DNA of 64,000 nt. It comes from Lomentospora prolificans. Lineage: Eukaryota > Ascomycota > Sordariomycetes > Microascales > Microascaceae. The stretch is taken from positions 1,302,001 through 1,366,000 of the forward strand of contig JARFXM010000008.1 of the NCBI GenBank assembly GCA_029532625.1, written 5' to 3'. The notes below the pieces were generated by a model that saw only the letters and a program-made list of their open reading frames with translations, ran no database searches and was not told the origin of the DNA. The position numbers and the translations under genes were made by a program. Positions 10,635 to 22,244 of the stretch are shown here, one piece after another; positions within the stretch are counted from its first letter, which is position 1; each line of letters starts with the position of its first letter.

Positions 10635-13368
10635 TTACAAAGCCTCCACGCTCTCATCGTCTTCCTTTGCCAACTCCTCAACAGATTCTTCAAACCTGTC
10701 ATCCATGGACTCGTCCTCCTCCTCCGCATCTTCCCTAGTAACATCCGCATATGAAGGCGCAGCAAGCGATCCTTCCTCAGCCTGTCCTTCTCCTCCCTCG
10801 CTCTCGTTCTCGTTCTCGCCCTCGACGAGGTCCTCTGTGGTAACGTCGGCGTAGGAAGGAGCCTCAAGAGGGCCGTCAGCGCCATCGACCCAGACACTAG
10901 CGAGCTCGCGCTCAATATCAGCGTGCCTCTTCTTCAACTCATCGACCTTGGCAAGGCGCTCGCGGATCTCTTGGATCTCGCGCTCCACCTGCATCTTTTC
11001 GCGCTCGGTGCCGATGCGCTCAAATTCCCACTCGTCGCCGTTGTCGCCCATGCCGATGGTGAGGTTGAAGGTATGATACTTCTTAAGCGAGGCACGAGTA
11101 GAGATGGTGATGAGGGCTGGAAAAGAAACAATTAGACCTGACCTGGAAATGCCGGATGAGGTGAGTTATAGACTTACTGATGCCCTTCTCCTTGCACGTC
11201 TCGTAGAGGAGGCCCTCAACGTCGCTCGACACGGCGCTCGTTCCCTCGTCGACGACGGCGTAGCGAGGCTCATGATACAAGAGGCGAGCGAAGCCCATGC
11301 GCTGTTTCTCGCCGCCGCTGAGGACGTCCTTCCACTCCTTGCGGGTGTCCCAGCCGCCTTCGCGGTCGGGGAGATAGCCAAGGCGGGCTTCTTCAAGGAT
11401 TTGCTTGAGATCTTCTTCGGTCTTGTGCTTGCCGCGCATGTCATACTCGTTATCCGGGTAGATGACCTGATCGCGAAGGGTGCCCACGCTGAGGTAGGGG
11501 CGTTGGGGCAGAAACATGATACCATCCTGTCCATTATCTTTGGGACGGCTAACGAGGCCGCGATAGACGGGCCACAGGCCGGCGAGGACCCGAGCGATGG
11601 CGGACTTACCGACGCCGTTGGGACCGGAGATCAGAAGGTGCTCACCGCTGCGCACGACCATAGAGAGAGACTCGATCAACTCATCTCCTCCCTGTGGCCA
11701 GAGGCCGGGGGCGACGATGGGGACCTGCTCCAAGCGCACACCATCGAAACCCTTCTGGACGGTTCCCTGAACGTCGGACAGCGAGTAGAGTTCGCTGTGG
11801 CCGCCCCTGAGATAGTAGGCATCTGCATGTACACGGTGAAGGGTAGAGATCAGAGTGTACACGCGGCTGGTGTAACCGGCAAGCTCAGAAAGATCCTTGA
11901 TAGAGTACATCATCCTGCCACCGGCATCTGCCAGAGACAGCATGAGTCGCTTATTGGTAATGAATTCCTTCATACGACCGCGCTCCTTGCCCCCTTTGTC
12001 GGAGCTGGCGGCGAGTTCCATGGCGCCACCAAGACCACCCCAAGCCGGGAGGAATACTGGCAGAGACGACAAGAGGTATCCGTAGGCGCTCCAGCTGTAC
12101 TTGAGGATAAAGTCTTCCAGGATATTGTAGCGAATCTTAAGCATATAAATGCCTTCCATGAATTGCTTGAGAGACTTGAACTCCTTATTCAAGAAGCCCT
12201 TCTCCATATCCGCACCGCCGTAGAAGGCAACCTCTTCGGCATTGGCGATCAATCGCGCGTGGAGACTTCGAAATTCACCCTCCTTTTTACCTTCAACGGC
12301 CTTTAGTTTTCCGAATGGCGGTGATAGGCGCCGGAGGATGCTGGCGGTTAAGAAGTAGTTGGTGGTCAACCCGGTCAAGGCGAGAGGGCCCAAGGACCGG
12401 TAGAGTTGGTAGTTGAAGACGCACAAATCGACGAACGGCTTGCCAAGGGAGGAGTAGAGGTTCGCGGCGGAGGCACAGAAGAGAGTTAGATCTTGGGTAA
12501 TGAACTGGTCCGCGCCGTGTCCAACACCGCCGTCGAGATTGTGGAGCTTGTAGTAGTTAAGGTTGTTGTTGAGGTAAAGATCATGAATGTACCTGGTGAG
12601 ACGAGTCCTGAAGGCAATGGACACCTTTGACTCTAGGAACTTGATCATGGCGTTGGTGTAAGAGGCAAAGCTACCCAGACCGCACCACTATATGCCGAGT
12701 TAGTTTTACGTACACAGGAATAAGCGCATTTAACGTACCTTGATAATCCCCCAAATGAACTGGCGTCCGTTTCCGGCAACCAAGTCCCTCACTATTTCAC
12801 CATCAAGTCGGGCTACTACTAGCGACAAGTAAGTCCGAAGCATCAGGAAGACACCGTGGCTGACGAGGAGTCCTGCTTCCTTGCTCGTCCAGCGGGGTAT
12901 CATGATACTCATGAGACTCAGAAATTGGTGAAGGAAGGCCAGGTTAAGACCAGGCTTGGTCTGCGCAGAGGGAACGGTTCCATCCCGAAGGCCAGATACT
13001 CGTGGGGGATTTAAGAAGAGGCGCCGGTGGGCTTCGAAGGTGAGGGGCTTCGTGGTGTGGATAACGACCTTGGAGGTCCCGCTTTTGTATGGTACGTAGA
13101 TCGTTCGCGAGCCGTCCTTGTTGAACAGAAACGAGTTAGTGCGCACGAGTTTCTTGCCTTGCTCATGCTCCAAACGCCGTCTCTTCCATCTTCGTCGTGT
13201 GCCCTCACCGGCGAGGATGATGGATGCGGCGAGGGCGAGAGCAGCGAGCAGGCGGGTTGTCCGGGATGTGCTCTTTAGGCGTGATCGAATGCGCTTCGTC
13301 CATTTATCAAGGAACTCGGCGACAGCCTCCTCAGCGGCAGTATGCCTGAGAGTGGATTGGACCGTCAT
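10635..13368 (-). CDS. Peroxisomal long-chain fatty-acyl ABC half-transporter (ABCD/PXA family)
   Basis: Three exons (12739-13368, 11178-12687, 10635-11116) encode 873 residues. The N-terminus is basic, with a hydrophobic segment (LLAALALAASIILAGE), followed by the membrane domain with the ABCD signature HGADQFITQDLTLFC. The nucleotide-binding domain has Walker A GPNGVGKS (about residue 565), a Q-loop in FLPQRPYLSVGTL, ABC signature LSGGEKQR (about 666) and Walker B YAVVDEGTSAVS. Family knowledge: two PXA half-transporters dimerise in the peroxisomal membrane and import activated long-chain fatty acids for beta-oxidation. The H-loop reads ITISTRASLKKYH, with Thr where human ABCD1 has His. A coiled coil (MQVEREIQEIRERLAKVDEL) and an acidic tail with a duplicated APSYADVT element follow. 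The introns are 51 and 61 bp. I cannot assign Pxa1 versus Pxa2. Confidence 0.95.
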
Positions 13369-14423
13369 CGCTAGACGGGTGACGGTAGTTCAACCAGGAA
13401 ACCGCTAAATAGAGAGGTCGCTGGCGAAACTCAGTCCTCACGGCTTTGCATATTCCCAGTGAAATGGCGCGCTCGGGAGCTCGTCAAGCTTGCAGGAAAC
13501 GGGGTAGTCGACAGCAGATGCCTGCGACAATATAGGGGCAATGGATTCGAGAATGGAGAAAAAGGTAGCTTCTTGTGCCTATGGAAACAGCGGGAGGAGG
13601 CTGTTATGACCAACACTTTGGGTAGTCGAACCAGTGTTACATCATACATGTGATCGTTGTTGCACCGACTAAGACCGAGGCAGTGATTTTAGCGGTGCTT
13701 TCCCACTGGTGGACGACATCATCGTTCCCCAGATTTGGGGCGTTGAATCGCTGGATTAGTCATCCGACGTCGTGGGAAAGCTGGGGAACGAGCTCCCTGA
13801 AATGCCATGTGACTTGGCCTAGCAGGGGCCGACGGATAGCAAGAGCCAGTGCCCACATTGCCCACCTTGGCTTGCCATGTGCTCTTTCCCTTTAAGTCGA
13901 GCCAGGAAAATGGGCGGTGACTAATTGGAGAGAATTGTAAAGGCACAAAGTCGCTGCTTACGGCTTCTAGGGCTTATTCAATTGATCAAGTTAGATTGGG
14001 GTTGTAAAAGTCCAATCTATTCCCGGTGAGCGGCATCATTCTCCTCCTCGGGTGCAGCAATGAGATTTCGAGAATGGCTGCCCGGCCGCCACATTTGATA
14101 GCCTCGAGCAGAGCACAAGGGTGGCGCATGTGGGGTTCGGAGTCGATTGGCAAGGTGTCGAGTCCACCACTTCGCATGTGCAAAATGTGCCTCAGGGATT
14201 TAAGATTGGGATGTCGATGGTTACGACCCCTGAGAGGGAGCAAGGAACTGGTCAGCGCCCTGGCTTTCGACCCCCATCACCGAACGCACAGTCCAGGCCC
14301 TAACAGAGGGACCTTCGATTGAGAGCGTACATCAATCGACCGGAGAGCCAGGGAGCGAATCGCCCAAATTCATACAATGACTGCCGCTCCGGAAGTCTGG
14401 ATAAGGTAGTCGGCCGTGGCCTG

Positions 14424-14457
14424 GTCTGGCCGTTGGGTCTGGCCGTTGGGTCTGGCC
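14424..14457. repeat. 13-bp tandem repeat, 2.6 copies
   Basis: The unit GTCTGGCCGTTGG occurs twice exactly and then as an 8-base partial copy. It is a small minisatellite in non-coding DNA. Confidence 0.9.
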
Positions 14458-15023
14458 ATCGACAAGTCGGCCTAGTCGTTGCTTCTCTAGACACTCGGGT
14501 AGATTGCTTGGCTGCGAATCTGTATCTGCATGTGAAGGCGGGCTGTGGCACGCCAAGATATGTTCTGTCATTTTTGGGTCGGCGGTCCTGAAGGCTGGAA
14601 TCTCCAAGACATGTGGATGCACTTATGAGATTCGCCATATAAATGCTTCGGTTGGTGATCAAACTAGCTCTTTATGCTCAAGGCAACCTAGCTCCGAAAC
14701 AGACTTGCTGGGGATTGATGAGCGGAGTTTATTCCTTGAGCGTCTTTGGCCGACGATGCTCGAACCTTAGTGGTTGCTTGATGGGGGCGGGATGCTTTCC
14801 CATCACTGGGACGGGCGGTAACATGGCCAATCAAGACACCACAACCCACAGCGCCAACGCCTGCAGTTGAGGTGCTGTACTTCGTAGGGAGATCCGCATT
14901 TATTCTCGAACCAGCGACAAGTCCTCCATGGCATCCACTTTTACCTGTCACCCTGAATGTCGACGCCGCCCGTCAAGGGGGCCAGCAAGACGTTCAAGGT
15001 CCCTTTGAGAAGCGGCCTCCATG

Positions 15024-15042
15024 TACTTCGTAGTACGAAGTA
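15024..15042. repeat. Inverted pair of TACTTCGTA nonamers
   Basis: TACTTCGTA is followed after one base by its reverse complement TACGAAGTA, forming a compact palindrome. It is the densest site of a nonamer that recurs between genes across the window. Confidence 0.85.
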
Positions 15043-15434
15043 AGGGATTGTGCGAGTAGAGGCAAAGTGACTGGCTGACGGGCGATAGAGCTCTTTTACT
15101 CACAAACGGACGAGCTGCGACTCTTGTGGAGGTGCAGTGGTGCGCTCGTACATCGGGAGCTCCCCTCCAAAGCAGGCCAAGCTCCTGCACGAACCACGTA
15201 TTAGCTCCAGATCCAGAGCCGGCCGCCCCAGCAAAAAGCATCCAACCCGAACTTCGGGGAATAGGGAGTCCTTCTCCGCCTTTTCCGTAAGCCCGTCCCG
15301 CATGTACTACTATGTTCTGGAGCAGAAAGCATTTCCCTGACTGCGGTATGGTGTCGATCGCATGAGAGTGCATGTGGGGACGCTCTCAGCGGCTCGCGAA
15401 ACCAAGCACCTGTGATGCAGTCGAAGACCGTTGG

Positions 15435-15438
<4 letters not shown>

Positions 15439-15468
<30 letters not shown>
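15439..15468. repeat. Poly-T tract, 30 nt
   Basis: An uninterrupted run of 30 T in intergenic DNA. There is no clear flanking duplication. Confidence 0.95.
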
Positions 15469-18216
15469 CCCTTTCTCACCCCAGAACCACGCCGATTCTT
15501 TCTCAATCCCTGACAACACTTTACCGAGTCTGGGCAGAGCCAGCTTGGGTAAGGATTTGATTCGACTCTGACGCTCATGTCTTGTCCTGTGCTGTGACTT
15601 CTCCCAGCTAATGTGCACTAATACTCTGGGCGTGGTCAAGCCAGGTACTCATCATCGTCCCCTGGCTGGCCAGCTAGTTTTGGTTTGACTATCCCTATCC
15701 CTGGCGCGAACTCCTGGCAGTGGAAAGGACAGTGCCCCGCCGTTCACAATCTCCTATCAATGGATATTTGTACGTGTCCCTAACCTAAACCATTCGAGGT
15801 GCCATGCTTGGTACTCATGGTATTACTCGTCGCCGCCCTCGGCTCGAATGTGGAAAATGCGGGAAATGAAAGTTTCCTGGTTGAGTAATTTGGGGCATAA
15901 TAAAATATACACCACACGGTAGGTGCAATGTGGGTCAGCGTAGGTATACATCAGCCCGAAGACCGATGGTTGATGTGGGATTAATCTTTAGTGGAATGCT
16001 CTTGATTGCCAAAGAGCTATTGGACACGAGACTGTTGGAACCACCGTATACCTATTACTTTCCGCTTGCCTGTTTTGAATGTTGGCGATTCAATATTTGC
16101 CACTGTGCAGTGCTTTGGAAGGATTTATGGCTGGCGTGAGGGAGTAGTATGGATCCTTTCAGATCGTAGCTCTAAAAAGGTAGGCTTGGTGCCATCCAAA
16201 CGCACAACTCGGGACACGAAGCAAGTACAGTGTGGACTGGACTTGTGCAGATATTCGTACAGGGTAGGTAGGGTAGGAAGGTAGTGTGGTATCCGGACTT
16301 CGAGCTACTTCGTAATCTCATGGAGAACCTGGGATTGCTGAGGTCGACAGGGGACCACGGCTGATCAGTGCACTCTCTGGACCAGAGAGACGTGATTGAT
16401 GGGGGCGCCCATGGATAATACCTGTCATATCGCATTGATCTGTCGTCGATTTGTCGCGCAGTTTTTTTTCGCTACGCGACTTGAAGAGTAATCGCTATAT
16501 CGAGTCGCAGTGGGTGATGAATGGCATCAACTGATTCATTGACAAGAAGCATACTTCGGCGGCCATGGCTTCAGGCCGACTTGCTTGCTGTTTCGGGAGA
16601 CTGTGGACGCAATGGAGTGTGACATCAGAATACTGGTACGTACTTGTGAGAGGAGGCGAGGGGTGATGGAAACAGCTGAGCGCGTAGGTGCTGCTTGCCA
16701 GCCAGCTTGGACAAGACTCGGAGCAAAAGGCCATCTTCATTCACGGTCACCGACGGCTCATTTGCACTGAATATGGCGGACACGCTGGGTCAATTGCTTG
16801 TCACTTGAAAGAATGCGCACAGGCGTCCGAGAGGCCTGGCGCCTCCATGCTGGCATCGTCGGAGCAGAATCGTTAGCGCAGCCCATCTCCCGTAGTGTAA
16901 TTACCCTCTGGTTCGAATGGATCGAAGTTCTCGGCTCAGTGCTCTGAGCGGCGAGCCAATTTAGTGAGAGGACCCGTCCGTCCTACATAACCTTGACGTT
17001 TCCCTTGGAGAGAGCCAGCCAGAAACTCAGGTCAGGACCCCCGTTCCGTTCCCCATTCAGTCCGCGCTCGCTCGCTCAAGCGCCAACCCCAATCTGCTTC
17101 TGAGCTTACTTGTACATAGGCCAGACCCCTTGCCGACTGCACCCCCAAGAAGGGTAGTCATCTCGCTTCCTTAGCTGGCCTCTGATACGCCCACCTCAGT
17201 ATTCTCTCCCGCCCATCACTTCTCTCAATCCTCGCTCTCCGTACCTGCCATTCAAACCTTCCCTCTACGCTCCAGTATTCTCCCGAGACATTTCTCCTCA
17301 TCTCCGTGTCCATTCAACCCTTTCCCCGACTTCAATCGTTCACCGAACCCCACGACTCTTGCGCCGTCGTTCTTTTAGAAAGTGCGGGGACCAGCTCGCT
17401 TTAATCGCTGACCGGCTCTCCTTGTTGCTCCTCTTCGCCGCTTGTCTCTCTAGACTTGCCTTCTGCCCGTTTTGGTGCACTGGAGCCCAATACACCACCC
17501 ACTCTCGCCCTGTCTCGTCTTGCGCGCGCTGGCGTCGGAAACCAGGCACGACCCCCATCGTCGACCTTGCGAAACCCAGCAATTCACACTTTGCTTCCCG
17601 TCGAATCTTTTTTTTTGAGCGACATCCGCGCAAATTTGTATTTTGACCCTGGAGACGAAAATTCTCATCTGATTGAGATCTTCCGTCGCGACCAACCACT
17701 CTGGCTCCAAGGCTAGTCGTCGGCGTTTAGGGGGTTGGACCATCTAGGCACTTGCCCAAATTACGTGAAGTGAGTAGAGCCTTGCCATTTCCTCCCGCCC
17801 CTTGACTCCACCCTTTCGCCGCTTCTTCCCTTTCTCTCCCTTCATAGAGCTCGCGACCGACATTGCATCAACCTCCGTGTTATTGAGGCCTTTGTTTCTG
17901 TTTTTGTGTCCCACGGCCAGCTTTGTTGGAGCGTTAGTCGAGGGTTGGGCATAGGCACGTATTTTCGCTCTGCCAGTTGCATTCCTGGGCGCCCAAGTTC
18001 ACTCGAGCTGCATTGCACTGCCCTACCTGCGTTGGCTGGCTGGTTACCGGCGCGACAATCAATGTTCATTCTCCCGAACCTAACATCTCGCTATCCCATC
18101 CACCAGCGAACGTAATCGACATCTGTCGAGCATCTCATGCTAATTCAATCGGTTAGACTCATTGTTAGTTAACCGCGACGAACCGTGATCGCTCGCACCA
18201 GCAACCGCAGAGCGAT

Positions 18217-19867
18217 ATGCCCCAGGAGACAGAGCTCCTTGCAACTGACCAAAACGCGCAGCAGTCGATTGGGAAAGGAAAGGCCCTGCTCCACGTGCCC
18301 TCAAGGACTTCTTCTCAGAAGCACCAGTCTTCGCCAACGGCATCTGGACTCAGTGGCGTAACGGCCAACGACTCTCGTCAGAGCCTTGGAGAGTTCTCGA
18401 AAGAATCAGAAAGTATGCGGACCCGACAGCGCAACGGCAGCGCTTCTAGCCGCCGGTCTGGTGGTGACACCGAGCCTACAACTACTCCCATCAACTCTCA
18501 GCCCAGCTCGCCCGCGGCGGCACCCCATAAGAAAAAGAAGAGCGGCGGCCTGCTATCTCTCTTGGGTTGCTGTGGCGTCCCCGACGCGGCGAATAGCGGC
18601 GAAGGGAGTGAGGAGAACGTGCACAAGCTCGATAAGCTGCCGAACCGACCAGGATCGTCGCGGCCGACTGCCCATACTCCTTCCGATCAGCAACCCACCG
18701 TCAATGTGAACAAGCGTCTAAACGAGAAAGCTTTTGCGACTGATGCGGCAAGCAAGGAGGTCATCCCCAAGGACAAGCGGGCTTCCAATACCAGCACCCA
18801 TGACCAGTCTACTGTCGTAGGCGAGAGGCCAGAGAGGGAATCTAAACAATCCACTGTTCCCGCTCCCTCAGTCCACGTCCAGCCCCCCAACAACGGATCC
18901 GCCACCGAACCATCCCCTAACTCACAGGAGGCTACGACAAACAATGCGAAGGATGAGGAAGGCGACATCACAATGGCCGATGCCAGTGCTGAAGAGCACG
19001 AGCCGCAACCCCCTGAGCCACATCAAGAGGAGCAGCTACCTCAGCAACCGAGTGAGCATGAGGCGCACACCGATGAACCTGTCGCGCAAATACCACCACC
19101 TCCTTCTAGACCCGGACCGTCTACCGATGTCACAGCTGCACCTGTTGACGATGCCCCTGAGACCTCCGACTTCGCCCCCGAACCCCAACAAATCTCTCTA
19201 TTACCTCCTATCCGACCGGAGCATAAAGGGAGGAAATGTCTCGTACTTGATCTCGACGAAACTCTTGTTCACAGTTCATTCAAAGTATGGATTTCTATCT
19301 TCTGAATATCCATTTCTCAGCATGCGACTAACTTTGGTCCCAGATTCTCCACCAGGCCGACTTCACTATCCCCGTAGAGATTGAGGGCAACTACCATAAT
19401 GTCTATGTCATCAAGCGCCCTGGTGTAGACGAGTTTATGAAGAGGGTAGGAGAGCTCTACGAGGTTGTCGTTTTCACTGCCTCCGTCTCTAAGGTACGTT
19501 GGAAGTGCACCAAGACACCACCCCTACGGACGATGAGCCTACTAACAACTTGCAGTACGGCGACCCTCTTCTGGATCAACTCGACATTCACAAGGTTGTC
19601 CATCACAGACTCTTCCGTGAGTCCTGCTACAACCACCAAGGCAACTATGTTAAGGACTTATCGCAAGTCGGAAGGCCCCTCAAGGACACGATTATTATCG
19701 ACAATTCGCCCACGTCATACATCTTCCACCCTCAGCACGCCCTACCGATAAGTAGCTGGTTCTCCGATGCGCATGACAACGAACTCATGGATCTTATCCC
19801 GGTCCTCGAAGACCTAGCCGGATCCACCGTTCGGGACGTCAGCCTCGTCCTCGACGTTACTCTTTAA
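18217..19867 (+). CDS. Psr1/NIF-type plasma-membrane protein phosphatase (FCP1-like HAD)
   Basis: Three exons (18217-19284, 19344-19493, 19556-19867) give 509 residues. The first 340 residues are low-complexity (Ser, Pro, Gln, Glu). They contain a basic/hydrophobic/cysteine patch KKKKSGGLLSLLGCCGVPD at about residue 105, a plausible membrane-association and palmitoylation site. The C-terminal 170 residues form the NIF/FCP1 domain, with the catalytic DxDxT motif in CLVLDLDETLVHSSFK, the segment EVVVFTASVSKYGDPLLDQLD and IIIDNSPTSYIFHPQHALPI. Family knowledge: yeast Psr1/Psr2 are acylated plasma-membrane phosphatases acting with Whi2 in the general stress response. The related Nem1 acts at the ER on lipin, but its membrane segments are not seen here. 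The introns are 59 and 62 bp, with a clear branch site GACTAAC in intron 1. Confidence 0.93.
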
Positions 19868-21585
19868 GCGAAACAAAAGAGCGTTTGGTTTCTCGTTTTA
19901 TTACTATGGCACACCTTGATATCATCAGTTGGGCGCTTCCTCACAACGGAAAGAAAACATTTTTATCATTGACTCCCCACCCCCGATCATAGCGAGAGGC
20001 GTTTGGTTGAAAGCTTTGATTCCGAAATGTAGACACGAGTTGTCTTAATGTCTATATATTTTTGACCCGTTGCGAGAGGCGACTACGTATCTGAAACGCG
20101 CCGGACACTCGTCGAGTTGCGCGGAACCACGAATTTGGATTTCTTTTTAGTTGGGTGGGAGGCATGGTTCTGGAGATGGGTGCTCGACGAACGGACTGGG
20201 TCCAAAGGTTTCTTTGGCGCTCAATTGACGAGCGCCTCCTTCCGGGATTAAGGTGAATAATTGCAGTACAGGCTTGCGCTAGCGCTGAGCAACGCCCGAA
20301 CACAACCCGTACACTCTGTGTACTGCGACGCCGATGGTTCTCGGAAATTCCGCGTATCGCCGAATCCGCCCCTTTTATTTGACGGAGTTGGGCCTATTCT
20401 GTCAAATAAAAGGAAGGCTTTGTTTGAGGGTGATACCGAATTACTACCCATGAGGAGGCAACATCTAAGATTTGGAGAGGAATGGTACGCTTGGAATGGA
20501 TCGAGCTGGAAACAATATGGTCATATTCTCATATATTCTACTGCGGGGTTTTTGTCTCCACCACCACCACCCGTTTCTCCTTTGTCTTTACTCAAACCAC
20601 TTTACTCCCGCCTCATGTCTGTATCTTGTTTTCCTGCTTGTTTGTACTGTCGATCTTTCCTTTGTGTGTTTAAATTCCATACATAATACCCTTTCCCCCT
20701 ACTTGCGAGGAGATTCTCTTTTGCGAGCAGGACTTCTGGGGGCTGGGGAGTCGGGGGAAGTGGGAGGAAGCGAGCTAGGATGAGTCTGTAGTTTTGAAGC
20801 AAATCTTTGGAGGGACCACAAACCTTTTATCTGTTTACTATTCTGTTCTTGAGCAAACGGCAAGACGATTGTGGTAAAGAGTTGAGAATAACGGCGACCT
20901 AGATTAAAAAAAAAAAAGAGACGATGATGGATTTTGAAGCGTGGTTCCAATGTTTGATGCTGCCCCATTATCTCGAAGCTCTTGAGCACTGTATCTTTAG
21001 TAGCTTTTGGAGTTAGCCGTGGATTTGATGGCTGGAGTCCCGGAAAGGGAGGTGCCTTGTAAACTAGGAGCACTCTAGAGCTGCCATGTAGCTTTCTGGC
21101 AACCATTGAATCCGACGAACCATGACTACCCCGGAATTGTACACTGTCTTTACCTTCCAGTGGCTTGCTTGGACAAGCTCCAAGTCATCAGGTCAAGATC
21201 TCAATATCGGCAGAATCTCGGGAAATTGGAAATTGGGTTTCCTAAAACGGCAAAATCGTTGACGGATTGGATGGCCAGGGAGGCGGCAAAGTCCGCCTAA
21301 CAACAGAGCTTGGTGCCAGCGTGATGTACCGTGGCCTCAACTGGAATTTCAAGCCAAAGGGACACAAGGGAACATTTGCCAACCATCACCTATTATTCTC
21401 TTCTGACCAGCGATCAATTACCTTCAACCCACGACGACCGCGCATCCACCACCCTTTCACCCTTAGCTTTCCTTTTCCATTCCATTACTTCTTCTGATTC
21501 GGACCTGAGCATCCTGCAGTGATCTCAGATCTTGTTTCCTCGCGTTCTAATTCCTTCTCTTTAATACCCCTTTACTACCTTCAAA
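19868..21585. other. Intergenic region with structured element
   Basis: 1.7 kb between the phosphatase and Sec61 beta genes. It holds the hairpin at 20371-20413 and an 11-nt near-palindrome CGGAAATTCCG at 20342-20352. The last 130 bp before the Sec61 beta ATG are CT-rich. I see no protein gene. Confidence 0.5.
20371..20413 (+). other. 43-nt perfect-arm hairpin (possible structured RNA)
   Basis: The arms CCTTTTATTTGAC and GTCAAATAAAAGG are exact reverse complements (13 bp). Inside them GGAGT can pair with ATTCT using two G-U wobbles, leaving the 7-nt loop TGGGCCT. The 18-bp stem is therefore continuous only in plus-strand RNA, which hints at a transcribed element. It lies about 500 bp past the phosphatase stop, so it may be in that gene's 3' UTR or be an independent RNA or a small mobile-element footprint. 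Confidence 0.5.
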
Positions 21586-22244
21586 ATGGTAAGTTGGCCC
21601 GAATCCATGACGCGACCACCACCATCGATATTGAAGCCCATTGACGGCCGACAACTATCCATCCAAGGACACAATCGTCTGGGCGCGAAGTGTTGAATGA
21701 AGTGGAAACTAACCCTGAGTGATCAATGTAGTCTTCCCCCCGTGCCTCGTCTCCTACCGGCGCCACCACCGGCTCTAGCGTCCGACCTGCGTCTCCCTCC
21801 GTCCCTGGTGGCCCCAGGACCGTCATCCGCAGAAGGGCTGCTGCCGACCAGAAGGAGAAGATTGCGAATGCGCGCCCCAGCAGCACTCGTGCCGCTGGCG
21901 CCGGCGGCAGCACCAGCACCATGCTGAGTATGTTACTCCCCAGTTGAAATTCGAAGGATACGTGTCGCGTGCGGCAAATCGGAACGAGATTCGGATGAAA
22001 AGGAAAGGTGGAAGGAGGTACGAGCTGCTAACTTGAGTTGGATAGGGTTGTACACCGATGAGTCCCCGGGTCTCAAGGTTGATCCCGTCGTCGTCTTGGT
22101 TCTCTCTCTGGTCTTCATCTTCAGCGTTGTTGCTCTACACAGTGAGTCGCTTCCATCATATCCACCACGTGGCCAGCCCCTCATTCCTAACTCTGTGTTT
22201 TTCCTGCAGTCATCGCCAAGGTCACCCGCAAGTTTTCTAGCTAA
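21586..22244 (+). CDS. SBH1: Sec61 translocon beta subunit
   Basis: Four exons (21586-21588, 21732-21927, 22046-22141, 22210-22244) encode 109 residues. The first exon is just the ATG, followed by a 143-bp intron. The protein is a Ser/Pro/Gly-rich cytosolic N-terminus with TVIRRRAAADQKEK, then LRLYTDESPGLKVDPVVV leading into one C-terminal transmembrane helix (LVLSLVFIFSVVALHIIAKV). This is the tail-anchored layout of Sec61 beta/Sbh1, and the DESPGLKVDP motif is diagnostic. It is the small non-essential subunit of the ER protein-conducting channel. The introns of 143, 118 and 68 bp make up about half of the gene. Confidence 0.97.

Larger units (their letters stand above)
13369..18216. other. 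Divergent gene-poor intergenic region with CT-rich leader
   Basis: 4.85 kb between the ABC transporter and phosphatase start codons. No gene is recognised. From about 17040 to 17900 the plus strand is strongly CT-rich, consistent with a long promoter/leader of the phosphatase gene. A possible leader intron could use the donor GTGAGT at 17770 and an acceptor near 18155 (inference). Other items are a 13-bp tandem repeat (14424-14457), a 30-nt T-run (15439-15468) and four copies of TACTTCGTA or its complement at 14878-14886, 15024-15032, 15034-15042 and 16306-16314. Confidence 0.55.

Noticed and set aside
11104..12306. 400-codon plus-strand open frame opposite the ABC transporter
   Set aside because: It is an antisense shadow of a biased coding exon. 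Its translation has no recognisable domain, and the minus strand has all ABC motifs.
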